A stretch of DNA of 59,406 nt from an uncultured bacterium. GTDB taxonomy: Bacteria > Omnitrophota > Gorgyraeia > Ghiorseimicrobiales > Ghiorseimicrobiaceae. How positions within the stretch are numbered: the stretch's first letter is position 1; every line of letters begins with the position of its first letter. Positions 43,522-53,067 of the stretch are shown in pieces. The stretch lies in NCBI GenBank assembly GCA_913009335.1, contig CAJVXN010000008.1, forward strand, positions 1 through 59,406, in the 5' to 3' direction. The notes under the pieces are model-generated. The model had not been told where the DNA came from and searched no databases. It saw only the letters and a list, made by a program, of their open reading frames with translations. A program made the translations under genes and the position numbers.

Positions 43522-44634
43522 GTGAAGATTAAAAGAGTCAGAAAAAAGATAATAAAAATCGGCAATGTAAAAATAGGAGGTAATAATCCTATCGCTATTC
43601 AGTCAATGGTTAAGGCTGATACGCGAAACGTCAATGCTGTTATCCGGCAGGTAAAAAATCTTAAAAGCTCTGGCTGCGATATAGTCAGGATTGCGGTTAA
43701 AGATAAGGAATCAGCTCAGGCCATAGCTTGCATAAAGAGAAAGACGGATATTCCAATAGTTGCCGATATACATTTTAGCTATGAGCTAGCGCTTTTATCT
43801 ATAAAAAATGGCGCAGATAAAATAAGATTAAACCCCGGTAATATTTATAAAAAAGATGAGGTGCGCCAGGTAGCTCTTGCTGCCGCGTGCGCCGGTATTC
43901 CTATAAGGGTGGGATTAAACTCCGGGTCAGTAGGAGGGGTTAGAAATAATAGAAAGAGAAAGAACCCGCGAAATTGTAAAACCAATAATCTTATGACGAC
44001 TGCTGCCTTAAGCTATATAAAAATGTTGGAAGGTTTTGGTTTTTACAATATCGTTGTATCGCTTAAGGCCTCGAATATTTTAGATACAATTTACGCGTAT
44101 AAAGAATTTTCTAAGAAATCTAATTATCCTCTGCACTTAGGTATAACTGCAACAGGGTTTCCAAGAGCTGGAATTATTAAATCCGCTATTGGAATAGGGG
44201 CATTGCTTTTGGATGGCATCGGCGATACCTTACGCGTGTCTTTGACAGATGACCCATGTGAAGAAATAATAGCGGCAAAGGATATCCTTTGCGCCCTTAA
44301 TTTAAGGAACTTTGGGCCTGAGATTATAAGTTGCCCTACTTGTGGCAGATGTGAAGTAGATTTAGTAAATATCGTTAAGGATTTAGAAAAAAAACTATTA
44401 AATTCAGAGGCTCGGCGATATAATAAAAGTAGTCGTGTCTTATCTAAACCCACGAAGGTAGCTGTTATGGGGTGTGTAGTTAACGGCCCGGGAGAAGCAA
44501 AGGATGCTGATTTAGGAATTGCCTTTGGTAAAAAAAGCGGACTTTTGTTTAAAAAGGGTAAGGCGTTTAAAAAAATTAAAGAGAGCCAGGCAACAAAAGT
44601 AATTTTAAAAGAGTTAAATGCCCTGATATCTTAA
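43522..44634 (+). CDS. ispG: 4-hydroxy-3-methylbut-2-enyl diphosphate synthase
   Basis: A 370-residue [4Fe-4S] enzyme of the MEP pathway, acting after dxr. It has an N-terminal TIM barrel (GNNPIAIQSMVKADTRNV, RLNPGNI, RVGLNSGS) and a C-terminal cluster domain with the three Cys ligands in SCPTCGRC and MGCVVNGPGEA. The start is GTG 43522, two bases after the rseP stop. The bacterial form without the plant insert matches the length. Confidence 0.95.
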   Translation: MKIKRVRKKIIKIGNVKIGGNNPIAIQSMVKADTRNVNAVIRQVKNLKSSGCDIVRIAVKDKESAQAIACIKRKTDIPIVADIHFSYELALLSIKNGADKIRLNPGNIYKKDEVRQVALAAACAGIPIRVGLNSGSVGGVRNNRKRKNPRNCKTNNLMTTAALSYIKMLEGFGFYNIVVSLKASNILDTIYAYKEFSKKSNYPLHLGITATGFPRAGIIKSAIGIGALLLDGIGDTLRVSLTDDPCEEIIAAKDILCALNLRNFGPEIISCPTCGRCEVDLVNIVKDLEKKLLNSEARRYNKSSRVLSKPTKVAVMGCVVNGPGEAKDADLGIAFGKKSGLLFKKGKAFKKIKESQATKVILKELNALIS

Positions 44635-44672
44635 CGGGCGCAGGTAGGGTTATGTAAGGGGAAAAGAAAGAT

Positions 44673-45917
44673 ATGCGTTGGAGTAAAAGTTTTATATCGA
44701 CATTAAAAGAAGTGCCGGAAAAAGCAGAGAGTGTGAGCCATAGACTTATGCTGCGTTCAGGCCTTATTCGCATGCTTTTTTCGGGGGCATATTCTTATTT
44801 GCCGTTAGGGCTTAAGGTATTGCGTAATATTGAACAAATTGTCAGAGAAGAGATGGATGCTTGCGGTGCTCAGGAATTGCTTCTGCCCGGTCTTCAACCG
44901 CAGGATCTTTGGGTAAAATCCGGCAGGGATGAGCAGATGGGGCAGACGATGATTAGATTTGTTGATCGCCGGGGAAGAAAAATCTGCCTGGGTCCTACGC
45001 ATGAAGAAGTAATTACGGATGTGGTTAAAAATCAGGTACGCTCCTATAAACAGTTACCCGTTATTTTATATCAGATTCAAACTAAATACAGAGATGAATT
45101 AAGGCCGCGGTTCGGAGTGATGCGGGCCTGTGAATTCATCATGAAAGATGCCTATAGCTTTGATATTGACGATAAAGGGTTGGATAAAAATTATCAGCTG
45201 ATGCTTGAAGCTTATAAAAAGATATTTTCCAGATGCGGCCTTTCGTTTTTAACCACTGAGGCAGATTGTGGAGTTATGGGTGGGAAAGAATCCTGTGAAT
45301 TTATGGTGCCGGCTTCGAGCGGTGAAGATGTTATCCTACATTGTTCTAAATGCAATTTAACAAAGATAAAAGAAGAGGGTTTGGAAAAATGCCCTCAGTG
45401 TAAAGGAGCTTTAGAAGAGCAAACTGTGATTGAAGTGGGGCACGTTTTTAAATTAGGTACAAAATACAGCAAGGTGTCAAATGCTGTTTTTACCGGAGCA
45501 GACGGTAAGATTAAGCCGATTGTAATGGGTTGCTATGGGATAGGGGTTAGCAGGCTAATAGCGGCTATCATAGAACAAAATAATGATAACGACGGTATAA
45601 TATGGCCCAAAGAGGTAAGTCCTTATGATTTATTGGTTGCGCCCTTAAATATTACTGATTCAAAAACAAAAGAAGTTGCGGAAAAAATCTATAAAGAGCT
45701 CTCAATTGAATTTAATGTTTTATTGGATGATAGGGATGAGCGCCCGGGCATGAAATTTAAAGACGCGGATTTAATCGGCATACCTTTAAGGGTTATTATC
45801 GGAGAGAAGAATTTAAAAGCAGGTAAGGTAGAGCTAGTTAAAAGGCAAAATAAGGAGACTTCGTTTGTTGAGTATGATACAGCCGTATCTTGCATTAAGA
45901 AGGAACTGCTGGGTTAA
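44673..45917 (+). CDS. proS: Prolyl-tRNA synthetase, compact form without editing insert
   Basis: A 414-residue class II synthetase. Motif 2 is YRDELRPRFGVMRACEFIMKDAYSFD, motif 3 is GCYGIGVSRLIAAI, and a C-terminal anticodon domain ends near VSCIKKELL. Typical bacterial enzymes are about 570 residues and carry an INS (YbaK-like) editing domain between motifs 2 and 3. Here that gap holds only a short segment with two CxxC pairs (CSKC, CPQC), probably a zinc ribbon. Mischarged Ala-tRNA Pro would need a separate editing enzyme. The gene follows ispG by 38 bases. Confidence 0.93.
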   Translation: MRWSKSFISTLKEVPEKAESVSHRLMLRSGLIRMLFSGAYSYLPLGLKVLRNIEQIVREEMDACGAQELLLPGLQPQDLWVKSGRDEQMGQTMIRFVDRRGRKICLGPTHEEVITDVVKNQVRSYKQLPVILYQIQTKYRDELRPRFGVMRACEFIMKDAYSFDIDDKGLDKNYQLMLEAYKKIFSRCGLSFLTTEADCGVMGGKESCEFMVPASSGEDVILHCSKCNLTKIKEEGLEKCPQCKGALEEQTVIEVGHVFKLGTKYSKVSNAVFTGADGKIKPIVMGCYGIGVSRLIAAIIEQNNDNDGIIWPKEVSPYDLLVAPLNITDSKTKEVAEKIYKELSIEFNVLLDDRDERPGMKFKDADLIGIPLRVIIGEKNLKAGKVELVKRQNKETSFVEYDTAVSCIKKELLG

Positions 45918-45935
45918 TTATTAAGGAGTAATATG

Positions 45936-47204
45936 ATGGAACAGAAGCATATTATTAAAGAGAAGATTAAGGAGCAATTACACAAGCGATTACCTGCCAG
46001 TGTGTTTTTACATGATGCCAGTGTTTCCGAGATGGAATTACGCCGCATTATCGCGGAGGCAACAAGTATTGTATTAAGAAAAGATAGGACTATTAAGCTT
46101 TCAGCGGATGAGCAGGGAGTAATAGTTGATGAGATAGTCAATGAGATATTGGGGTTAGGCTCTATTGAGGGCCTACTTTCGGATGAGTCAGTTACAGAGA
46201 TTATGATTAACGGGCCCAAACAGGTATATATTGAGAAGGGCGGGAAACTGGAATTAACCGATATCCATTTTAGAAACGATGAAGAGTTAATGTTTATGAT
46301 TGAAAAGATGCTGGCTCCTTTGGGTCGCCGAGTCAATGAAACTGAACCGTATGTTGACACAAGACTAAAAGACGGTTTCCGGGTAAATATTGTTATTCCT
46401 CCTACTTCTGCGATGGGTCCGGTTATAAGTATTCATAAATTTTCCCATAAGATTTTTTCTGTTGAAGAGCTTATTAAGTTTAAAACCTTAACAAAAGAAG
46501 CAGCGGAATTCTTGCAGGTATGTGTTGCCTCACGATTGAATATTTTAATTTCCGGGGGAACATCTTCCGGGAAGACATCATTATTAAATGTTTTATCATC
46601 ATTTATTCCTAAAGATGAACGTATAATTGTTATTGAAGATACTTTAGAATTAAGGCTTGTGCTTAAGCATGTGGTGCGGCTGGAATCAAAGGCTCCCAAT
46701 ATTGAGGGTAAAGGTGAAATTACCATTCGGGATTTACTAAAGAACTCTCTGCATATGCGTCCGGATAGGATTATTATAGGAGAGATACGCGGAGAAGAAG
46801 TTCTGGATATGCTCCAGACTATGAATACAGGGCATGAAGGTTCAATGACTACCTTGCACGCGAACGCGCCTTATGAGGCTTTAAATAGAATAGAGCTTAT
46901 GGCATTGATGGGGGCGGGGTCGAATGTATCAAGCCAGGTTATTATGCGGCAGATTATCTCCGCGGTAGATTTAATTGTGCATCTTGAGCGTTCAGCAGAA
47001 GGCAGGCGTTGTATAACGCATATTACAGAGGTTGGTAAAGAAAAAACTGATGAGTATGTATTACGAGATATTTTTTGCCTAAAGGATAAAATATCCAACG
47101 ATATTTCCGGAAATAGTGAATTTAGGTCAACGGGCACTGTTCCTTCATTTTACGACAAGTTAAAGCGAAGCGGATATAACAATCCGAATTTCAAGACTAG
47201 ATAA
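45936..47204 (+). CDS. CpaF/TadA-family secretion ATPase
   Basis: A 422-residue hexameric ATPase of the type II/IV secretion family, CpaF branch (Flp pili). An N-terminal domain (about 1-110, LSDESVTEIMINGPKQVYIE) is followed by RecA-like core motifs: Walker A GGTSSGKTSLLN, the Asp box VIEDTLELRL, Walker B RPDRIIIGEIRGEE and the His box GSMTTLHANAP. Other pilus genes (cpaE, tadB, tadC) are not adjacent; it stands alone between proS and rimP. ATG 45936 gives a seven-base spacing to AAGGAG; ATG 45933 is possible. Confidence 0.9.
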   Translation: MEQKHIIKEKIKEQLHKRLPASVFLHDASVSEMELRRIIAEATSIVLRKDRTIKLSADEQGVIVDEIVNEILGLGSIEGLLSDESVTEIMINGPKQVYIEKGGKLELTDIHFRNDEELMFMIEKMLAPLGRRVNETEPYVDTRLKDGFRVNIVIPPTSAMGPVISIHKFSHKIFSVEELIKFKTLTKEAAEFLQVCVASRLNILISGGTSSGKTSLLNVLSSFIPKDERIIVIEDTLELRLVLKHVVRLESKAPNIEGKGEITIRDLLKNSLHMRPDRIIIGEIRGEEVLDMLQTMNTGHEGSMTTLHANAPYEALNRIELMALMGAGSNVSSQVIMRQIISAVDLIVHLERSAEGRRCITHITEVGKEKTDEYVLRDIFCLKDKISNDISGNSEFRSTGTVPSFYDKLKRSGYNNPNFKTR

Positions 47205-47206
47205 TT

Positions 47207-47686
47207 ATGGATCAAGATGAAGTATGTAATTTAAAAGAGAAAATCAGCCCGTTTATTACTAATGAAGGGTTTGATTTGGTAGAGGTTAAATTATTAACCT
47301 TTGGCAGGCGGAAGGTTTTATCTGTGCTTGCCGATAGATCGAACGGTGGGATTACTATTGGTGAATGCGCCGCGCTTAATAGGAAAATTTCTAACCTTTT
47401 TGAGAAAGAGCCGAATTTATTGGAAGATGATTATCTAGTAGAGGTTTCTTCTCCGGGGCTAGACAGGCCGCTTGCAACAAAGAATGATTTCTTAAAAACC
47501 ATTAATTCTAATTTAAACATATTATTAAATAGTACTATGAAGGCAGCGCAAGGCAAGAAAGAAAAACAAGAATTTGACGGGGAACTTATTGAAGTGAGAG
47601 ATGAAAATATACATCTCAATACAAAAGAAGGAATATTAATTATATCATTGGACAATATTAAAAAAGCAAAACAAATAATTGGATAA
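47207..47686 (+). CDS. rimP: Ribosome maturation factor RimP
   Basis: A 159-residue protein needed for 30S subunit assembly. The N-terminal domain has GFDLVEVKLLTFGRRKVLSV and the signature DYLVEVSSPGLDRPLATKNDF, followed by a C-terminal SH3-like domain ending DNIKKAKQII. It precedes nusA and infB as in most bacteria, though the two-hairpin element separates it from nusA. Confidence 0.92.
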   Translation: MDQDEVCNLKEKISPFITNEGFDLVEVKLLTFGRRKVLSVLADRSNGGITIGECAALNRKISNLFEKEPNLLEDDYLVEVSSPGLDRPLATKNDFLKTINSNLNILLNSTMKAAQGKKEKQEFDGELIEVRDENIHLNTKEGILIISLDNIKKAKQIIG

Positions 47687-47692
47687 AGTTTA

Positions 47693-47766
47693 TCCCGCCG
47701 CTGGCGGGATTAATTCACGTATATAACTTATGTCAACTTCATTTCTATAAGTTATGCGTTTATTGA
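47693..47766 (+). promoter_or_regulatory. Two-hairpin 5' element, copy E (before nusA)
   Basis: Hairpin 1 is TCCCGCC 47693-47699, loop GCT, GGCGGGA 47703-47709. Hairpin 2 has TTAAT 47710-47714 / ATTGA 47762-47766, ACGTA 47717-47721 / TGCGT 47755-47759 (one G-U pair) and TAACTTA 47724-47730 / TAAGTTA 47748-47754. It is followed by GAAGGAG and the nusA ATG at 47780. Confidence 0.78.
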
Positions 47767-47779
47767 AGGAGAAGAGATA

Positions 47780-49015
47780 ATGAGTGAAGAAATATTAGCA
47801 GTTTTAGAACATATAGAACGAGAAAGAGGGATTAAAAAAGAGGTTTTAATTGAGGCCGTTGAATCCGCCCTTGTGTCTGCGGCAAAGAAAGTGCTTGATG
47901 TCGGGCCGGAACAAGAGCTCAGGGTTGAGTTGGATAGGACCGATGGCGGCATTAAAGTTTTTTTAGATAACAAAAAAGTTAATTCCGTTGAATTCGGCAG
48001 GATTGCGGCTCAGACGGCTAAACAGGTAATAATTCAAAAGATACGCGAGGCGGAGAAAGAAGTTATCTTTCATGATTTCCAAACCAGAGTAGGGGATATT
48101 GCTAGCGGTGGTGTCTATCGCTTTGAAAAGGGTAACATTATAGTTGATCTTTTAGGCAAGGCCGAAGGCCTTCTTCCCAGGAGCGAGCAGTGTCCAAAAG
48201 AAGAATTTAAACAGGGGGACCGTATTAAAGCTTACATACTGGATGTAAAAAAAGAAAGCCGCGGCCCGCAGATAATTCTTTCGCGCGCGCATCCTAATAT
48301 GGTAAAAAAGCTTTTTGAGCTTGAAATCCCGGAAATATACGAAGGAATTGTTGAGATAAGAGCAATTGCGCGTGATCCCGGAGAGCGGACTAAAATCGCT
48401 GTCTGGTCCAAGGATGAGAGGGTTGATTGCGTTGGTGCCTGTGTGGGCATGCGAGGCGCGCGGGTTAAAAATATAGTCAGCGAACTTCAGAATGAAAAGA
48501 TAGATATTGTGCGTTTTAGCCAAGAGCCGCGTGATTATATATCTGCGGCATTGAGTCCGGCAAAGATTTCAGAGATGAAAGTAAATAGGGATAACCAGAC
48601 GGTTGAAGTAATAGTTGAGGATGATCAGCTTTCTTTGGCAATAGGCAAACGCGGACAGAATGTAAGATTGGCATCTCGTCTTACCGGATATACGATTGAT
48701 ATACGCACAAAAGCAATGCTTATTGAATCCGCTAAAGAAGAAGAGGCGGCTAAGCCTAAGCCTAAAGCTAAGGTTAAGCCTAAAGCTAAAGCTAAGGTTA
48801 AGAAGGAAAAGGCAACAAAAGAAAAAGTTGCAATCGATATTGCCAAGCTTCCCGGCATAGGAACAAAGACCGCGGATAATCTAAAGAAAGCAGGATTTAA
48901 AGATATTAAAGCGGTAGCTTCAGCAAGTGCTGATGATTTGGTAGGTGTTCCGGGGGTAGGAGCAAAGACCGCTGAAAAAATTATAAAAGCGGTCAAGGAG
49001 CTCTCTGGGAAATAA
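47780..49015 (+). CDS. nusA: Transcription termination/antitermination factor NusA
   Basis: A 411-residue RNA polymerase-binding factor. Domains in order are the N-terminal domain (about 1-125), S1 (about 130-200), and KH1 and KH2 (about 205-325; CVGACVGMRGARVKNIVSEL and AIGKRGQNVRLASRLTGY). A Lys-Pro-Ala-rich linker (about 330-355) follows, then a C-terminal helix-hairpin-helix region (LPGIGTKTADNLKKAGFKDI). The linker plus HhH tail replaces the acidic repeats of E. coli NusA. Its mRNA leader carries the two-hairpin element. Confidence 0.95.
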   Translation: MSEEILAVLEHIERERGIKKEVLIEAVESALVSAAKKVLDVGPEQELRVELDRTDGGIKVFLDNKKVNSVEFGRIAAQTAKQVIIQKIREAEKEVIFHDFQTRVGDIASGGVYRFEKGNIIVDLLGKAEGLLPRSEQCPKEEFKQGDRIKAYILDVKKESRGPQIILSRAHPNMVKKLFELEIPEIYEGIVEIRAIARDPGERTKIAVWSKDERVDCVGACVGMRGARVKNIVSELQNEKIDIVRFSQEPRDYISAALSPAKISEMKVNRDNQTVEVIVEDDQLSLAIGKRGQNVRLASRLTGYTIDIRTKAMLIESAKEEEAAKPKPKAKVKPKAKAKVKKEKATKEKVAIDIAKLPGIGTKTADNLKKAGFKDIKAVASASADDLVGVPGVGAKTAEKIIKAVKELSGK

Positions 49016-49123
49016 AGAAATATATACCGTTAGTAAAAGTTATGGCGTTTGGTTTTGATATATATATTTTAATGAAACTAATTTAATTCATAGTAATCAC
49101 GAATTTATTGGAGATGAATAATT

Positions 49124-51319
49124 ATGCCTAAGACAAAATTAGAAAAATCTTCTGTTGTTAAGAAAAAAACAAAACAGCCAAAAAAAATAGCAGTTTCTGC
49201 TAAAAAGGCTGTTAAAGTAAAGAAGGATACTAAGGCAAAAGCGCCGGCTAAGACAGAAAAAAAGTTAAAGTCTAAAACCGCAACTATAAAAAGCACTAAG
49301 GGTGTTACTAGCCGGACAAGCCGGGTTATCAAGCCTAAGACAAAAAAGGCAGCAGGGGAAAAAGTTAAAAAAGCCAAAACAGCTGTATTAGAGCCTGCGG
49401 TTATTGAAAATGTAGTAGAAAAGCCTGTTGTAACATCAGGAGAGCCAGAGTTCAAGAAAAAGAAAAAACCTGCCATAGCTAAAAAAGCCAAAACAGTTAA
49501 GTCTCATACTAAAGAAGAAGTCGAATCCCCCAAAGATTCTATTAAAGAAGTAAAAAAAGGATTAAAAGAGCTGGAAATAAGATTTCCGGTTACTGTAAAA
49601 GATTTAAGTGTAAAGTTAAATCAAAAACCTTCCGTAATTATTAAAATTATTATGCAGAACGGAGTATTGGCTAATATCAATCAAACAATTGAAGAAGAAT
49701 TAGCAAATAAAATATCCGAGAACTTTGGTTTTGTGCTGAAGAAGGCATTGAGCCAGGAAGAGATTATTATTAAGTCGCATGAGGAAAAAGATAAGCCTTC
49801 TCAGCTGTCTTTCCGGGCTCCTGTGATTACGCTTATGGGGCATGTTGATCATGGAAAGACATCTTTGCTTGATGCTATAAGAAAAAGCAAGGTAACAGAA
49901 AAGGAGTCCGGTGGTATTACCCAGCATATCGGGGCTTATGTAGTAAATCTTGATAAAGGTAAGATTACTTTTTTAGATACTCCTGGACACGAAGCATTTA
50001 CTGCTATGCGCTCAAGGGGAGCTCATATCACTGATATTGTTATACTGGTAGTTGCGGCTGATGATGGATTAATGCCTCAAACCGAAGAAGCAATTGACCA
50101 TGCCAGGGCCGCGGGCGTACCAATAGTCGTTGCAATAAATAAAATCGATAGGCCTCAGGCGGATATAGATAAGGTTAAAAAGCAGCTTGCAGAGCATGAT
50201 TTAAATCCTGAGGATTGGGGAGGTAAGACTATTACAGTGGAGGTATCAGCTAAGACAGGTGAAGGTATAGATAATTTGCTTGAGATGATTTTATTAGAAG
50301 CGGAAATGTTAGAATTAAAGGCTAATCCTAATAAATCCGCATCCGGTATAGTCATTGACGCTAAATTAAGTAAAGGCCGTGGTTCGGTTGCTACTATTTT
50401 AGTTCAAAATGGCACTTTACATACCGGTGATACGTTAATATGCGGGAAGTTTTATGGCAGAACAAAAGCGATGTTTGATGATTTGGGTAAAAGGGTTCAA
50501 GAGGCTGTTCCTTCAACGCCTATTGAGGTAACCGGTTTGTCCGGAGTGCCTTTAGCAGGGGAACAGTTTCATGCGGTAGAGGATGAGCAACAAGCGCGTC
50601 AGATCGCGCTTGAGCGTCAGCAAAAATTACGCTTGGATGCAATACAACCGAAAGCAAAAAGGATGACCTTGGAAGATATATCTTCTCAGATTAAAGAGGG
50701 GAGTGTTAAAGAATTAAATATAATACTTAAAACAGATGTACAGGGTAGTTTAGGCGCGCTTGAGGATGCGTTTGGCAAGATGGTAAATCCAGAAGTGCAG
50801 ATAAAATTTATTCATAAGGGAATAGGTAATATTAATGTCTCTGATGTGATATTGGCTTCTGCCTCAAATGCCGTAGTCATAGGTTTTCATATAGATATAG
50901 ATGAGGCTGCCCGTGAAATCGCAAAGCGCGACCAAGTTGACATACGAACTTACAATGTCATTTATGAGGCGATAAAAGAAGTAAGGAATGCCTTAGAAGG
51001 ATTACTTGATCCAAGATTAAAGAAGATTTTCATAGGAACTGTAATAGTGCGTGAGGTATTTAAATTAAGTAAATCCGGTTTGATTGCGGGGTGTTTTGTG
51101 CAAAAGGGTAAAATTATGCGCAGCTCTTTGATTTCTGTTGTTCGTGGAGAGGAAGTAGTGTTTGAAGGCAAGGTTTCCTCGCTTAAGCGTTTTAAGAATG
51201 ACGTAAAAGAAGTAGAAGTAAACACCGAGTGCGGCCTGGCAATCGCTGATTTTACCGATTATCAACCTGAGGATATAGTCCAGGTTTATGAAATAGAAAA
51301 AATCGCCAGAAAACTATGA
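49124..51319 (+). CDS. infB: Translation initiation factor IF-2
   Basis: A 731-residue GTPase that places initiator tRNA on the ribosome. The N-terminal ~140 residues are a low-complexity Lys/Ala/Thr-rich tail. An IF2-N domain (FPVTVKDLSVKLNQKPSVII) follows, then the G domain with GHVDHGKTSLLDAI, DTPGHEAFTAMR and NKIDRPQAD, and domains II-IV. The 108-base gap after nusA shows only AT-rich sequence and the ribosome site GGAG at 49111. The stop overlaps trpS. Confidence 0.96.
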   Translation: MPKTKLEKSSVVKKKTKQPKKIAVSAKKAVKVKKDTKAKAPAKTEKKLKSKTATIKSTKGVTSRTSRVIKPKTKKAAGEKVKKAKTAVLEPAVIENVVEKPVVTSGEPEFKKKKKPAIAKKAKTVKSHTKEEVESPKDSIKEVKKGLKELEIRFPVTVKDLSVKLNQKPSVIIKIIMQNGVLANINQTIEEELANKISENFGFVLKKALSQEEIIIKSHEEKDKPSQLSFRAPVITLMGHVDHGKTSLLDAIRKSKVTEKESGGITQHIGAYVVNLDKGKITFLDTPGHEAFTAMRSRGAHITDIVILVVAADDGLMPQTEEAIDHARAAGVPIVVAINKIDRPQADIDKVKKQLAEHDLNPEDWGGKTITVEVSAKTGEGIDNLLEMILLEAEMLELKANPNKSASGIVIDAKLSKGRGSVATILVQNGTLHTGDTLICGKFYGRTKAMFDDLGKRVQEAVPSTPIEVTGLSGVPLAGEQFHAVEDEQQARQIALERQQKLRLDAIQPKAKRMTLEDISSQIKEGSVKELNIILKTDVQGSLGALEDAFGKMVNPEVQIKFIHKGIGNINVSDVILASASNAVVIGFHIDIDEAAREIAKRDQVDIRTYNVIYEAIKEVRNALEGLLDPRLKKIFIGTVIVREVFKLSKSGLIAGCFVQKGKIMRSSLISVVRGEEVVFEGKVSSLKRFKNDVKEVEVNTECGLAIADFTDYQPEDIVQVYEIEKIARKL

Positions 51320-52299
51320 AGAAGAAAAGAATTTTAAGCGGTATGCGCCCTACAGGTAAACTTCATCTAGGGCATTTAGTCGGGGCGCTTGGTAATTGGG
51401 CGGTATTGCAGGATGATTATGAATGTTTTTTTATGGTGGCGGATTGGCACGCTCTAATGAGCGAATATGTCAACCCGTCAAAGATGAAAGAATATGTAAT
51501 TGATAATGTAGTAGATTGGATATCCTGCGGCGTATCAGTTGATAAGTCGGCGATATTTGTTCAGTCAGACGTAGGAGCGCATCTGGATTTATTTGCGATT
51601 CTTTCCTGCCTTGTGCCTTTGGGATGGCTCCAGCGTTGCCCTACATACAAAGAACAATTACGGGAATTAAAACAGAAAGAGATAACTACTTATGGTTTCC
51701 TGGGGTATCCTGTGCTTCAGGCAGCGGATATTTTGATATATCAGGCAGAATGTGTCCCTATTGGTGAGGATCAGTTACCTCATCTTGAGCTAACCAGGGA
51801 GATAGCCAGGCGTTTTAATAGCTTATATAAAACTAAAGTTTTACGTGACCCGCAACCGCTTCTTACGTCTTTTCCCAGGTTCCTCGGTCTAGACGGCAGA
51901 AAAATGAGTAAGAGCTATGATAATTGTATTTATCTTTCTGATTCAAAAGATTTAGTTAAGAAAAAAACAATGTCTATGATTACTGATCCTAAGCGTATAA
52001 AGCTGACCGATAATGGCCACCCGGATAAGTGTAACGTATGCAGTTATTACAAAGTGTTTGCTCCGGAGTTAAAAGAAGAGGTAGCCAAGAAGTGTTCCCA
52101 CGCAGAGATTGGATGTACTGATTGTAAAAGGAAAATAGGGGATATTTTAATTGAGCGTCTTTCACCTATTCAGGAAAAAAGAAATAAATTATTATCTGAC
52201 AAACAGCAAATTTTAGATATAATAAATAAAGGCAATAAAAAAGCAAACCAGCTAACAAGCGCTATATTGGCGGATGTTAAGAAAGCGATGGGGTTATGA
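51316..52299 (+). CDS. trpS: Tryptophanyl-tRNA synthetase
   Basis: A 327-residue class I synthetase with the HIGH-type motif RPTGKLHLGHLVGAL near the N-terminus and KMSKS as DGRKMSKSYDN (about residue 195). A region with two CxxC pairs (CNVC about residue 240, CTDC about 268) could bind zinc. It overlaps infB by four bases and scpA by four bases, so the three are tightly coupled. Confidence 0.95.
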   Translation: MKKKRILSGMRPTGKLHLGHLVGALGNWAVLQDDYECFFMVADWHALMSEYVNPSKMKEYVIDNVVDWISCGVSVDKSAIFVQSDVGAHLDLFAILSCLVPLGWLQRCPTYKEQLRELKQKEITTYGFLGYPVLQAADILIYQAECVPIGEDQLPHLELTREIARRFNSLYKTKVLRDPQPLLTSFPRFLGLDGRKMSKSYDNCIYLSDSKDLVKKKTMSMITDPKRIKLTDNGHPDKCNVCSYYKVFAPELKEEVAKKCSHAEIGCTDCKRKIGDILIERLSPIQEKRNKLLSDKQQILDIINKGNKKANQLTSAILADVKKAMGL

Positions 52300-53048
52300 G
52301 TCATAAGATTAAACTGCATGTTTTTGAAGGGCCTCTGGATTTATTACTCTATCTGATAAAAAAAGACGAGATTAATATTTATGATATTCCTATAACCCAG
52401 GTAACAGAGCAGTATATGAAGTATTTGGATTTAATGGAACTCTTGGATTTAGATATCGCGGGAGAATTTTTAGTTATTGCCGCAAGCCTTGTGCACATAA
52501 AATCTAAGATGCTTCTGCCGCGTGATCCTCAAGAAGAGGAAGAAGAAATAGAGGACCCCAGAACAGATTTAGTAGAAAAACTTCTGGAGTATAAGCGGTT
52601 TAAAGAGGTCGCGGAAGATCTGCGTAGCCGGGAACAATTCAAGCAGACTCTTTTTACCCGCAAGCCTGAAATTAAAGAAAAGGATCCCAATGAGGTTTAC
52701 TTTGAAACCAGCCTTTTTGAATTGATTTCAGCTTTTTCTAACGCTTTAAAAGATATCCCGAAAGATGTTTTTTACGAAGTTATAAAGGATGAGTTTACAG
52801 TTGACGAGAAAATACATGATATTCTGCATTCCTTATTTAAAAAATCAAAATTAAAATTATCGGAGTTGTTCGAGAAGGCTAAAAATAATCTTGAGATGAT
52901 TGCGACTTTCCTGGCAATATTAGAGTTAATCAAGATTAAAGAAGTAAAGATTATGCAGAAAGCGTTATTTGATGAGATTGAAATCATGCGTAATGAAGAT
53001 AATATTATACCCGTCTCAAGCGCGCAGGCTCAAGAGCTAGATAGATAA
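52296..53048 (+). CDS. scpA: Segregation and condensation protein A
   Basis: A 250-residue kleisin of the SMC complex that organises the chromosome. The N-terminal signature is FEGPLDLLLYLIKKDEINIY and DIPITQVTEQYMKYL. The middle is acidic, and a C-terminal winged helix (VIATFLAILELIKIKEVKIM-like segment at about 200-222) binds the SMC head. scpB does not follow; ruvB does, after 19 bases. Confidence 0.93.
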   Translation: MSHKIKLHVFEGPLDLLLYLIKKDEINIYDIPITQVTEQYMKYLDLMELLDLDIAGEFLVIAASLVHIKSKMLLPRDPQEEEEEIEDPRTDLVEKLLEYKRFKEVAEDLRSREQFKQTLFTRKPEIKEKDPNEVYFETSLFELISAFSNALKDIPKDVFYEVIKDEFTVDEKIHDILHSLFKKSKLKLSELFEKAKNNLEMIATFLAILELIKIKEVKIMQKALFDEIEIMRNEDNIIPVSSAQAQELDR

Positions 53049-53067
53049 CCTCCAATCTTAATGTAAG

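Noticed and set aside
49016..49123. A sixth two-hairpin element before infB
   Set aside because: A short AAGTTATGGCG stretch resembles the right arm, but no complementary left arm or GC hairpin is present.
48625..49491. Hydrophobic minus-strand ORFs opposite nusA and infB
   Set aside because: They are the antisense of Lys/Ala-rich coding stretches; such antisense reads as Phe/Leu-rich and mimics membrane proteins.
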